Shown here piece by piece: positions 15,489 to 22,636 of a stretch of 22,636 nucleotides of DNA (its first letter is position 1; every line of letters begins with the position of its first letter). The stretch lies in NCBI GenBank assembly GCA_036172095.1, contig JAVHSH010000004.1, positions 1 to 22,636 of the forward strand. Reading direction: 5' to 3'. Under the pieces are notes generated by a model, which was not told where the DNA came from, made no database searches, and was given only the letters and a program-made list of their open reading frames with translations. Position numbers and translations under genes: made by a program. Source of the DNA: JAKBEU01 sp036172095 (GTDB lineage: Bacteria > Patescibacteriota > Microgenomatia > UBA1406 > GWC2-37-13).

Positions 15489-15497
15489 ATTGTACCA
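15489..15497 (-). promoter_or_regulatory. extended -10 promoter of dnaG, near-leaderless
   Basis: TGGTACAAT on the minus strand fits the extended -10 form TGnTAnnnT. No good -35 box lies at the right distance, as is common for extended -10 promoters. Eight bases separate it from the dnaG ATG, so transcription would begin within one or two bases of the start codon. Confidence 0.55.
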
Positions 15498-15505
15498 AAT
15501 GCTAC

Positions 15506-15535
15506 TTGCTTTTTTGGTCATGTTGACACTATAAT
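15506..15535 (+). promoter_or_regulatory. candidate promoter overlapping the annotated start of the PilM-like gene
   Basis: TTGCTT (15506-15511), 18 bases, perfect TATAAT (15530-15535). The last bases of the -10 box are part of the ATG at 15534. If this promoter is real, the transcript begins near 15542 and the second ATG at 15549 (MLYIHIGQ) is the true start. The -35 match is weak. Confidence 0.45.
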
Positions 15536-17030
15536 GAAACTACAACGTATGCTCTATATCCACATTGGTCAACACGCGATTAAAGTGCTTCATGTAAGTA
15601 AATCCCTTTTGGGGCAGTATAGTGTCCAAGAAGCCGAAAAGAAATTCAGTGTACAACTTTTGAAAGCCGGCAAAGTCGCACATACCGATATCGTCGCATC
15701 AGCTATCAAAGAAGTTGTCTCCCATCTCAATGGAGGAGCGGCAAAAGAAAAGCAAGTTTCACTTATCCTTCCTCAAGAAGCATTCTTTTTTACCAGGTCT
15801 GAGGTCCCCAATGACATGGCTGCATCGGCAGTTGTTTCTTTCATGAAAGAAAAGGCAAAATCTGTGCTTCCAGCTCATTTGGACAATGTTTATTTTGATT
15901 TTGTCAGTGCTGAAAGCGAGGATAAACGCATTGTGAGTTTATTCGCTATTGAAGAATCATCAGTCCAAGGATACAAAGAGACGCTTCAGCTTGTCGATCT
16001 CCAGCTTGTCTCGCTTCTTCCCGATACACTTTCATACTACAAACTATTCGAAAAGACACTCCGAAAAGGGAAAATAGAGCATATTTTGTATGGGTCTTAC
16101 GAAGAAGACATGGTAAGTGCGTATCTTTTCGACTCCTTCGGTCTTCTTGAAAAAGAGGCCTTTTCTGCAAAGCTAGAAAAAGGAAAGGGGGTCGAAGAGC
16201 CATTCAAAAAAATAAAAAGCGAGTATGAAGATAAGCATCAAAAAATAAATAGATTGATCCTTTCAGGCTCATTGTCAGAATCTGTCAGACAGGATACGTT
16301 CACGAAAGATATTGGCATCTGGACAAACCCACTCAAACGTATTTTGCCTCATTTTTATGCAGAATATCTGAAAATGTTGGTGACTCTCGATAACAAGCCA
16401 TTTCCTATATTGCAGTTTGATGTCTGTTTCGGAGCTTTGATATTTTCAATAGAAAATAAAGGGTTTACGCTTCTCAAAAATACATTTAGTCCTTCGCTTG
16501 CCGTCATGTCACAATCACCAAAACAAAATGCTTTTGGACGGGTACAAGCACCAAAATTCCGTATTTCCAAGGAAATTTTCCTATTCATCGCAGCATTTGC
16601 CGGATCATTTCTCTTGATCACATTTCTTACACAATCACCAGCTGGATTTAATATGAGGTTGCCACAGTTCATCGCAAAAGCAAAACCAACACCAATGCCA
16701 ACTGCCGTTCCAACAGAAGTTCCATCTCCGACTCCAGTAATAAAGAAAGATGTATTGAAGGTGAAAATTTTGAATGGCTCAGGTACTCCTGGAAAAGCGG
16801 GAGAAGTGAAGACGGCTATGAAAGAGAAAGGGTATAGCGACATTGTAACCGGCAACGCCGACACATTTGACTTTGACATAACACAAGTTGCGGTAAAGAA
16901 AGGAAATGAGCATCTAGGAAGCCTTGTCCAATCAGAGCTTGTGGAATTTGCCAAACAGGTAAAAGTCGTCACACTTGATGAAAAAGAAACTGCAGATATC
17001 GTTGTAACTGTGGGAAAAGACTTCAAATAG
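15534..17030 (+). CDS. PilM-like actin-fold protein fused to a LytR_C domain
   Basis: A 498-residue membrane protein. Order: a PilM/FtsA-like actin-fold region (about 6-320, starting YIHIGQHAIKVLHV), a membrane helix (about 348-366), a Pro/Thr linker (about 384-402) and a C-terminal LytR_C domain (about 406-495; VKILNGSGTPGKAGEVKTAM is the family hallmark). The first phosphate-loop aspartate of actin-fold ATPases (DIG) is a histidine here (HIG), so nucleotide binding may be lost. PilM normally sits under the membrane and binds PilN in type IV pilus assembly; here the chain itself crosses the membrane and puts LytR_C, a domain often attached to LCP wall-glycan ligases, outside. No pilN or pilO follows. 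The ATG at 15549 is an alternative start supported by the promoter position. Confidence 0.75.
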   Translation: MKLQRMLYIHIGQHAIKVLHVSKSLLGQYSVQEAEKKFSVQLLKAGKVAHTDIVASAIKEVVSHLNGGAAKEKQVSLILPQEAFFFTRSEVPNDMAASAVVSFMKEKAKSVLPAHLDNVYFDFVSAESEDKRIVSLFAIEESSVQGYKETLQLVDLQLVSLLPDTLSYYKLFEKTLRKGKIEHILYGSYEEDMVSAYLFDSFGLLEKEAFSAKLEKGKGVEEPFKKIKSEYEDKHQKINRLILSGSLSESVRQDTFTKDIGIWTNPLKRILPHFYAEYLKMLVTLDNKPFPILQFDVCFGALIFSIENKGFTLLKNTFSPSLAVMSQSPKQNAFGRVQAPKFRISKEIFLFIAAFAGSFLLITFLTQSPAGFNMRLPQFIAKAKPTPMPTAVPTEVPSPTPVIKKDVLKVKILNGSGTPGKAGEVKTAMKEKGYSDIVTGNADTFDFDITQVAVKKGNEHLGSLVQSELVEFAKQVKVVTLDEKETADIVVTVGKDFK

Positions 17031-17032
17031 AG

Positions 17033-17041
17033 TGATATAAT
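17033..17041 (+). promoter_or_regulatory. extended -10 promoter of prfB
   Basis: TGATATAAT is a perfect extended -10 element (TGnTATAAT), 11 bases before the prfB ATG and just past the stop codon of the PilM-like gene. No -35 box is evident. An AGGA lies 7 bases before the ATG but would be upstream of the predicted transcript start, so it could serve only on read-through transcripts. Confidence 0.55.
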
Positions 17042-17052
17042 AGGAACTTCGT

Positions 17053-18066
17053 ATGGATAATGAAAAAGAAGAACTACAGAGAAAACTCGACAATATTCTT
17101 GCTAAGGCTCAGCTTCCTGTAAAAAAACAAGAGGTTGCCGATTTGGAAAAACTAACATATGATGGCAATTTCTGGGGAAATCCCAAAACTGCCGCCGACA
17201 CACTCAAACGTATTTCCATACTAAAAAAGGAAATAGATGATATCGAAATGATGCAGATTCTTATCGAAGAAACCGACTTGAGGGATGCGGCAAAACTTAT
17301 TGGCCAATATGAGATACTCATGTTTCTTTCCGGACCATATGACAAAGGAGATGCTGTCTTCTCCATCCATGCTGGTCAAGGGGGGACGGAAGCAATGGAC
17401 TGGTCCGCGATGATGTTTCGGATGTATACACGCTTCATAGAAAGAAGAGGATGGTCATATGAGATGGTCGAAAGGGTCGATGGAGAAGAGGCTGGAGTGA
17501 AGAGTGTCACTATAGCTGTCCATGGGCAGTTTGCTTATGGCTATCTAAAAGCAGAAGCTGGGGTACATCGTTTGGTCCGTCAATCCCCCTTCAATGCAGA
17601 CAAGCTTCGGCAAACATCATTCTCATTAGTTGAAGTCCTTCCTTCGATTGAAGATAAGGAAATCGAGATTCGCGAGGAAGATATCGAATGGCAGTTTTAT
17701 CGGGCAGGAGGACATGGAGGGCAGAATGTGAACAAGGTATCAACAGCTGTACGACTTATCCATAAACCAACAAATATCATCATCAACTGTCAGACAGAAC
17801 GAGAGCAACTAAAGAATAGAGAAACCGCAAAGAAGATTCTCCGCTCAAAACTATGGCTTATCGAACAGGAAAAAAAGGAAAAGGCCATTGAAGGATTTAA
17901 GACTGAAAAAATGGCTTCTTGGGGCCATCAGATTCGTTCATATGTACTTCATCCCTATAAACTGATAAAAGATCTGCGTACCGGATATGAAGAGTTTAAT
18001 ACAGAAAAAATTCTCGATGGAGATCTTGATCTCATGATTGAAAGCTTCCTGAAGAAACAAGCCTGA
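17053..18066 (+). CDS. prfB: peptide chain release factor 2 (RF2)
   Basis: A 337-residue class I release factor that recognises UGA and UAA and triggers peptide release on the ribosome. The anticodon-mimic SPF (178-180) marks it as RF2 rather than RF1 (PXT), and the catalytic GGQ is at 222-224 (RAGGHGGQNVNKVST). It is about 28 residues shorter than E. coli RF2, mainly in the helical N-terminal domain. The start is well defined because an in-frame TAG lies 12 bases upstream. The programmed +1 frameshift found in many bacterial prfB genes is absent: one continuous frame. The gene ends in UGA, a codon its own product reads. Confidence 0.97.
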   Translation: MDNEKEELQRKLDNILAKAQLPVKKQEVADLEKLTYDGNFWGNPKTAADTLKRISILKKEIDDIEMMQILIEETDLRDAAKLIGQYEILMFLSGPYDKGDAVFSIHAGQGGTEAMDWSAMMFRMYTRFIERRGWSYEMVERVDGEEAGVKSVTIAVHGQFAYGYLKAEAGVHRLVRQSPFNADKLRQTSFSLVEVLPSIEDKEIEIREEDIEWQFYRAGGHGGQNVNKVSTAVRLIHKPTNIIINCQTEREQLKNRETAKKILRSKLWLIEQEKKEKAIEGFKTEKMASWGHQIRSYVLHPYKLIKDLRTGYEEFNTEKILDGDLDLMIESFLKKQA

Positions 18067-18073
18067 CTTTCCG

Positions 18074-18102
18074 TTGATATTTTTTGCTTGCTGCGGTACA
18101 GT
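18074..18102 (+). promoter_or_regulatory. candidate promoter of the CPBP-like gene, leaderless
   Basis: TTGATA (18074-18079), exactly 17 bases, TACAGT (18097-18102), then TAGGT and the ATG at 18108. The predicted transcript start falls on or beside the ATG. The arrangement, including the AGGTATG ending, closely matches the peptidase gene promoter on the other strand. Confidence 0.5.
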
Positions 18103-18107
18103 TAGGT

Positions 18108-18764
18108 ATGACAAAAAGCGAGGTTTCTCCTACTCAGCGCATGCTGAATGTTTGGGCGATCATCCTCATCATCTGGAGTTTTTATCGGACGACTTTCCAG
18201 ACGACGCTTCCTTTATGGTTTGATGAGTTTATCGCAAAGCCATTCGTTTTTCTTGTGCCGCTTTATATTTTTATTACCAAGTTCAAGAAAACACCCTTTT
18301 GCGAAACATTGGGTTTTACGAAAAAACATAAATTAACAGACATCCTCTTTGGTTTGGGGATTGGATCTTTCTTTGTAGTGATGGCGCTTCTTGTACGTAT
18401 GATGAGGGGTGGGGCATTTGCAGTTCCATCAGTTTCCGCAACCACTTTGATATGGATAGGTGCATCTATTACTGCGGCAACATTAGAACAGATTTTATCG
18501 ACGGGATTCATATTTAATGGATTCTTCAAAGAATCAAAAAATGTCCCTCAATCGCTCCTCATTTCTGCCATCCTCTTTTCCTTTTTGCATGTGCCGGCAT
18601 TGTTCAGTGTGGATAAAATAAATGGCATGGTGCTCATGCAGACGATGATCCTCAATATCGTCTTAAGTCTGACGACATCTACGGCATTTTTGATGAAGAA
18701 GAATACAACAGTGCCAATCATTATTCATGCGCTCTATCTCTTAAGCCTTCCAATACTTTTGTAA
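18108..18764 (+). CDS. CPBP-family-like membrane protein with degenerate motifs
   Basis: A 218-residue polytopic membrane protein (about 6-7 helices) resembling the CPBP (CAAX protease/bacteriocin-processing) family. Motif 1, normally EExxxR, reads EQILST (127-132), so the second glutamate and the arginine are missing. Motif 2 (FxxxH) is kept as FSFLH (157-161), and motif 3 keeps H207 (IIHALYL) without the usual Asn/Asp. It is probably a catalytically impaired or diverged member; a non-protease membrane role is possible. The frame is open back to a TTG at 18084, but the ATG at 18108 fits the promoter position. Its stop is 3 bases from the stop of the convergent glycosyltransferase gene. Confidence 0.65.
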   Translation: MTKSEVSPTQRMLNVWAIILIIWSFYRTTFQTTLPLWFDEFIAKPFVFLVPLYIFITKFKKTPFCETLGFTKKHKLTDILFGLGIGSFFVVMALLVRMMRGGAFAVPSVSATTLIWIGASITAATLEQILSTGFIFNGFFKESKNVPQSLLISAILFSFLHVPALFSVDKINGMVLMQTMILNIVLSLTTSTAFLMKKNTTVPIIIHALYLLSLPILL

Positions 18765-18767
18765 GGT

Positions 18768-20378
18768 TTATTTTTTATATATACCAAACATCGGTTCTCC
18801 ATTTACTTCAATATATTTGACGCTTTTTTGTTCAAGAGGAGATAATTGTTGTATATCAGCCTTTGATCCAACGATAATTGAATTACTTCCGACTTCTTCC
18901 GGCTTTTTGAACGTAAAAATATATTTATCAAATCCTTCAACTTGACCGAATCCATACTGATCGGCCGCAGTCAGTGATGCTTGTTGCTGGTATTTTTCAG
19001 GTGGATATTTCGTAAAAAAAAGAAAGAATATATATGGCATACCCAAATCTTTTGTTACATAGAATGCGTTGGTTGTTCCATACTCTTTTTGTGTATATTC
19101 AACCAACTCTTTATAGCCCGATTGCCAGCTATTGATTGTAGTGAGCCGTTTTGGATAATGGAACAGATAGAAGTCCCACTGCGTGAGGGCAAAATAGCCA
19201 AACAAACAAATAATAAAGCCCGCAATCAAATAAGAGTGTAAATGTTTTTTTAGTGAGTGAAAAAATTCAACTCCTCCATATGCTGCGATGACAGAAATAG
19301 GAACAAGTAAGAATAGGGAGCGAGTAAGTGATGATGTTGCCCATGAGAGAGATGCGGAAAGGGGGGAAAGAAGGAGGATGAAGAACAGGACATATCTCCA
19401 CTCCTCTCGTTTACGGATAATAAAATATATACCAACAAAAAATAGGAAGTATTCAATCGGTGTAATAAGTCCCATTCCTTTGTATCCAAATCGGTCATTC
19501 ACATCCCCATTCTGCAAAAGAAATTGCGGAGAAAAATAGCTCAAGTGTTCAAACGTAATATCCCGCAATCCTACAAGTAGTGGATTATATAGATATCGGA
19601 TGCCACCTTCCGTTTTCAATTCTTGGACTTTAAGCTGGATTCCACCACTTGAGAAAAAGAGGAGGCTTTTAAGTCGTTCTGGGCTATATAAAACATCACT
19701 GATACTGAAAAGCGCAATAAGCGATATGATCAAAATAAAAATGGGGGTAGCCTGTTTCAACTGTTTCTTTTGATACGAATAGATGAAAGCCCCAATGAGA
19801 AAAAGTCCCGCAAACAGTCTGCCTGGATGGTAGGAAAAAAGCATGAGTAGAAGAGATAGAGAAAATATCACAGAAGTTATTATTGTTCTATTTTTTAGTA
19901 ATTTAATAAGAAGATAAAATGTGGTTGTTGTGAGAAGTGCCGCAAGATAAGCTTCGTGAGCATGGCGCGAAACGATATGAAGACCGAGAGATGTCGCGCA
20001 AAAAAATGCCGCAAGAATTCCATATGTGTCCTTCCTAAATAGTTCTTTGGCTAGAAGATAGACGACAATTGGGAAGAGCAATGAGAGGAATGCATTGAGG
20101 GCTCGTGCGCTTGTTTCATTAAGCCCCATTACCGCGATAAAAGGCACGGAAAGATAGCTGTAAAGCGGCATTTTATAATCGCCAAATGATTTCAGTCGAA
20201 GCGGAAGAGTAACGCCATATTCGTCCTTGCCTGTTTTCAATAACGAGTATGCATTATAGCCAAACGCGGCTTCATCGGCGTTGAATGCTGGAGGTGAGGA
20301 AACACGAAAATTGATGATCGTAAGAAAAAACGAAATCAAGGAAATGACGATGAGCGCCGCAATTGTTACTTTTTTCAT
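18768..20378 (-). CDS. GT39/GT-C type membrane glycosyltransferase
   Basis: A 536-residue polytopic membrane protein with about 10-12 helices and a C-terminal extracytoplasmic part. The first outer loop has FNADEAAFGYNAY (about 32-44), the acidic pair of GT39/PMT-like enzymes, followed by KSFGDYKMPLYSYL, the place of the HPP-like motif in relatives. Such proteins use polyprenyl-phosphate-linked sugars as donors outside the membrane. The frame extends to a TTG at 20396 inside the upstream gene; I chose the ATG at 20378, one base after the upstream stop codon. It is the last gene of the glycosyltransferase run and ends tail to tail with the CPBP-like gene. The substrate is not predictable. Confidence 0.78.
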   Translation of the reverse strand: MKKVTIAALIVISLISFFLTIINFRVSSPPAFNADEAAFGYNAYSLLKTGKDEYGVTLPLRLKSFGDYKMPLYSYLSVPFIAVMGLNETSARALNAFLSLLFPIVVYLLAKELFRKDTYGILAAFFCATSLGLHIVSRHAHEAYLAALLTTTTFYLLIKLLKNRTIITSVIFSLSLLLMLFSYHPGRLFAGLFLIGAFIYSYQKKQLKQATPIFILIISLIALFSISDVLYSPERLKSLLFFSSGGIQLKVQELKTEGGIRYLYNPLLVGLRDITFEHLSYFSPQFLLQNGDVNDRFGYKGMGLITPIEYFLFFVGIYFIIRKREEWRYVLFFILLLSPLSASLSWATSSLTRSLFLLVPISVIAAYGGVEFFHSLKKHLHSYLIAGFIICLFGYFALTQWDFYLFHYPKRLTTINSWQSGYKELVEYTQKEYGTTNAFYVTKDLGMPYIFFLFFTKYPPEKYQQQASLTAADQYGFGQVEGFDKYIFTFKKPEEVGSNSIIVGSKADIQQLSPLEQKSVKYIEVNGEPMFGIYKK

Positions 20379-20379
20379 A

Positions 20380-21279
20380 TTACTTAAATTGTTCAAAAAT
20401 TTGCCTATCCGTTTTCACCCAAAGTTTTTTCTGTTGATTTCTTTTGGCGACAATTTTAGGCAGGAGAAGTAATGCCATCCAAAATCCCTTTATGAAAGAA
20501 GCTTCCCCTTTGAAGGGATAAACGATAAGATTTTTTACAAGAAATAATAGGTGTTCTCCCAAATAGTGGAAATCAGAAATATTTTTCCAAATAGTAATCA
20601 GTTGATTGCGATAGGCGACAGTATCAATTCGTGATTTTTGGAAATAGGTAGCGATTGTCGATTCATGATGATGCTCGACAAGAATATGTACATCAAAATA
20701 TATCGTGTATCCCGCCTTCCAAGCACGGTATGACAAGTCGATGTCTTCCCAATAGAATGGTGAGTATAAAGTATCAAATCCATGGATTCGATCATACTTT
20801 TTTTTCTCAAAAATCATACTTCCTCCCTCTGCCCATCCATTGATGCCATGAGTACCAGGATCTCCCTTACTATGCCGAAAAAAACCATGGGACCAATATA
20901 TTCTGTTTCTCCCAACATGACCTCCATTTTTTTCAATCTGTTTGAAACTGACTGCGAATAGATTTTTATCCACCGTGAAATGATCAAGAGCCGAGAGATA
21001 TGAATCGTCTTTCAATACAACGTCGTTGTTCAAGAGGAAAATGTATGGCTGTTTTGCAGCATCAATCCCCACAGTTACGGCGCCAGCAAATCCCAGATTT
21101 TTTTTATTTTCAATGACGACGACTGAAGGGAAAAGTTTCGCAATTTCCTCAGTAAGAGGGACTTCTGGATAATCGTTCACGACGATAACCTCACAGCCTT
21201 TCATATAAGGGAAATTTATGCTGAGATTCTTATAGAGTTTTTCTTTCCCTTTGTATTGTGGAATGACGACTGAAATCAT
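20380..21279 (-). CDS. family 2 glycosyltransferase (rhamnosyltransferase-like)
   Basis: A 299-residue cytoplasmic GT-A enzyme, probably adding a sugar to a lipid-linked surface glycan. Visible: ISVVIPQYK (2-10), IVVNDYPE (32-39), NLGFAGAVTVGI (61-72), the metal-binding LNND (83-86, in place of a strict DXD) and the acceptor/base segment YWEDIDLSYRAWKAGY (176-191). The pattern matches the wbbL/rhamnosyltransferase-like branch of GT2, though the sugar cannot be fixed from sequence. It begins directly after the GT4 gene (stop and start codons abut) and ends one base before the GT39-type gene. A dTDP-sugar from the RmlA-like enzyme at 3855-4604 could be its donor, which is inference. Confidence 0.88.
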   Translation of the reverse strand: MISVVIPQYKGKEKLYKNLSINFPYMKGCEVIVVNDYPEVPLTEEIAKLFPSVVVIENKKNLGFAGAVTVGIDAAKQPYIFLLNNDVVLKDDSYLSALDHFTVDKNLFAVSFKQIEKNGGHVGRNRIYWSHGFFRHSKGDPGTHGINGWAEGGSMIFEKKKYDRIHGFDTLYSPFYWEDIDLSYRAWKAGYTIYFDVHILVEHHHESTIATYFQKSRIDTVAYRNQLITIWKNISDFHYLGEHLLFLVKNLIVYPFKGEASFIKGFWMALLLLPKIVAKRNQQKKLWVKTDRQIFEQFK

Positions 21280-22347
21280 TTATTTAATGTAAAAAAGCTT
21301 TTTAACATGGTGCGCGAATGTATTATATCTAAATGACTTGTGGACAAACTGATATGCAGCTTCCCTCAAATGAGTCTGGAGAACTGAAGAATTCATCACG
21401 TAGTTCATTTGTTGGAGAAGTTCATATTCAGATTTGAAGAGAAAGCCATTTTTTCCACTGTCGATTATTTCGCGTGGCCCTCCGGCGTTGTAACAAAACG
21501 GTATTGCTCGAGATGCCATTGCTTCAAGAGGTGTGATGCCGAGATGCTCGACCTGATAGGGATGAGTGACAGGGTCTACATCGAGACCAGTAAAATGCCA
21601 ATAGAACAAAGCATTTTTATAGAGCTGCTGCAGATCGCCGAATGCAATATTTGTTCTGAAATGGACGGAATGATGTTGGTATGTTTTCTTTAGCTCTTCA
21701 ACATATTCTTCATCTTCTTTTTTTACGCCTCCCGCAAGGACAAGTTCGTATTCTTGATGATTTTCTTGAAATTTTAGGAATGATTGGATGAGCTTGTCTT
21801 GTTTTTTTGCATGGAGATGTTTGAAAAATCTTCCGACGGTAAGTATCATTGGTTTTTTTTGCGGTGTCGTCTCTTGGAACAGTTCATCTGAAATATATGG
21901 GTACAAAACCGAGGATTTGATTCCCCATGAGTGAAGATTCTGGGCGGTAAAATGGGAGTTTGCGATGAAATGGGAGTTCGTAGTCTTTATGCTGTTTATC
22001 GGCGACATATGATAGAGTTTTTTGTCAGGTACCATACAGAATATCGCTGTTTGCTTTGCAGGAGAGAAGAAATAACTTCCATCGGTCACATAAAAAAGCC
22101 ATTCAAGGGGAGCTAATTTTTTTGCTTTTTCGATAAATGTCATATTCCGGAGATCTTTATCAAATCGGAGATGATGAAAGGAGAGTTTTAATTTATTTTG
22201 TATATCAAAACTGAGGTTGGTATTCCAGAAAATAACCACATTATACCCCGCTTCATCAAACACCTTCAGAATAGAGAGGATATGCTTTTCCCCACCACCC
22301 ATAACATCAAGATAGGGGGTGTACAGACCGACGGTTTTTCTTCTCAT
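21280..22347 (-). CDS. family 4 glycosyltransferase
   Basis: A 355-residue GT-B retaining glycosyltransferase. The N-terminal loop GGGEKH (17-22), the linker-region FIANSHFTAQNL (127-138), the C-domain start LTVGRFFKHLHAKKQD (169-184) and the EX7E motif with E267 and E275 (EHLGITPLE) are all clear, followed by MASRAIPFCYNAGGPREII. The acceptor half resembles Alg11/mannosyltransferase-type enzymes, but the sugar is unknown. Its start lies inside the 3' end of the upstream glycosyltransferase gene (41-base overlap), and its stop abuts the next gene, so the cluster is translationally packed. No Shine-Dalgarno is evident. Confidence 0.9.
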   Translation of the reverse strand: MRRKTVGLYTPYLDVMGGGEKHILSILKVFDEAGYNVVIFWNTNLSFDIQNKLKLSFHHLRFDKDLRNMTFIEKAKKLAPLEWLFYVTDGSYFFSPAKQTAIFCMVPDKKLYHMSPINSIKTTNSHFIANSHFTAQNLHSWGIKSSVLYPYISDELFQETTPQKKPMILTVGRFFKHLHAKKQDKLIQSFLKFQENHQEYELVLAGGVKKEDEEYVEELKKTYQHHSVHFRTNIAFGDLQQLYKNALFYWHFTGLDVDPVTHPYQVEHLGITPLEAMASRAIPFCYNAGGPREIIDSGKNGFLFKSEYELLQQMNYVMNSSVLQTHLREAAYQFVHKSFRYNTFAHHVKKLFYIK

Positions 22348-22636
22348 AGAGGAGCAGGTAAGTAATGGTTTTTGAATAGCTCTGGTAAACGCTTTCCATT
22401 ATACCAATTTTGCCGTCAAGATATCCTTGTTTGCGAAAAAGTCGCCTATATAGTTCTCCAAAAAATTTTCTAAAAAAAGTTGGAACGGCAACCTGTTTTT
22501 GGGCGTGGAATAATAAATCAGACTCTATATTTTCAAAAACAAGAGTCTTTTTGACCATTTCTTCAAGGTTTCCATGAAAATAATGATGGAATGAATTCCT
22601 AAGATATCCCATTTCTCCATCTATTTGTGGAGTTGA
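22307..22636 (-). CDS. family 2 glycosyltransferase, C-terminal part (partial, cut by window edge)
   Basis: The reading frame is open from the right edge through STPQIDGEMGYLRNSFHH to a stop at 22307, giving at least 109 residues without a start. The segment IDGEMGYLRNSFHHYFHGN, the later RKFFGELYRRLF and QGYLDGKIGIMESVYQSYS look like the C-terminal region of WaaE/KdtX-type GT2 enzymes, which end in an amphipathic membrane-associated part. An internal ATG at 22612 is not expected to be the start. The catalytic domain lies outside the window, so the call rests on the tail only. Confidence 0.62.
   Translation of the reverse strand, partial: STPQIDGEMGYLRNSFHHYFHGNLEEMVKKTLVFENIESDLLFHAQKQVAVPTFFRKFFGELYRRLFRKQGYLDGKIGIMESVYQSYSKTITYLLLYEKKNRRSVHPLS

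Noticed and set aside
16355..17026. Minus-strand open frame of 223 codons opposite the PilM-like gene
   Set aside because: It is the antisense of a gene with clear domains, and its Thr/Ser/Phe/Val-rich content mirrors the codons of the real gene.
17036..17055. Programmed frameshift at the start of prfB
   Set aside because: The frame is continuous from the ATG, an in-frame TAG blocks any upstream extension, and no early in-frame UGA with a slippery codon is present.
1..22636. Recoding of UGA as an amino acid
   Set aside because: UGA ends ftsE, the VanZ-like gene, prfB and both small membrane protein genes at sensible points, and none of the conserved proteins has an internal UGA.

Overview
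The window looks like a piece of chromosome from an ultra-small bacterium of the Candidate Phyla Radiation (Patescibacteria), with Microgenomates the best guess. This rests on the moderately AT-rich base composition, the compact RpoB (about 1,070 residues), the dense packing of short genes, and the local set of VanZ, CAP, lamin-tail, PilM-like and GT39-type membrane proteins. The assignment is inference from family resemblance; no rRNA is present to test it. UGA serves as a stop codon in at least five genes and an RF2 gene is present, so the code is standard, unlike Gracilibacteria or Absconditabacteria.

Layout, left to right. (1) 1-3329, minus strand: rpoB with its own consensus promoter and a hairpin in its leader, followed at the left edge by the likely start of rpoC. 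(2) 3326-7361, minus strand: a tight seven-gene run (lamin-tail protein, VanZ-like protein, CAP protein, small membrane protein, short RmlA-type nucleotidyltransferase, two small membrane proteins) with overlaps or gaps of only a few bases; it looks like a cell-envelope operon. (3) 7464-12507, minus strand: XRE regulator, membrane-anchored 151-residue protein, ftsE, ftsX, GT39-like glycosyltransferase, and a secreted coiled-coil protein carrying a C39-type cysteine peptidase domain. The last protein resembles the CwlO/PcsB/EnvC partners of FtsEX, so this block probably forms a division or wall-remodelling unit. (4) 12624-15480, minus strand: dnaG-rpoD, the core of the classical macromolecular synthesis operon. 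(5) 15534-18764, plus strand: a PilM-like/LytR_C fusion protein, prfB (RF2) and a degenerate CPBP-family membrane protein, diverging from dnaG and converging on (6). (6) 18768-22636, minus strand: four glycosyltransferase genes, probably part of a surface glycan cluster; the first is cut by the right edge.

The genes serve transcription (rpoB, rpoD), replication priming (dnaG), termination (prfB), division and wall turnover (ftsEX and the peptidase), and surface polysaccharide or glycoprotein synthesis. Several genes have a -10-like element only 5 to 11 bases upstream of the start codon, so leaderless transcripts may be common here. No tRNA, rRNA, CRISPR array, insertion sequence or prophage was seen. 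No stretch longer than about 120 bases is free of coding sequence. The largest gaps are 12508-12623, which holds a perfect 16-base palindrome, and 7362-7463, which holds AT-rich repeats and a possible promoter.
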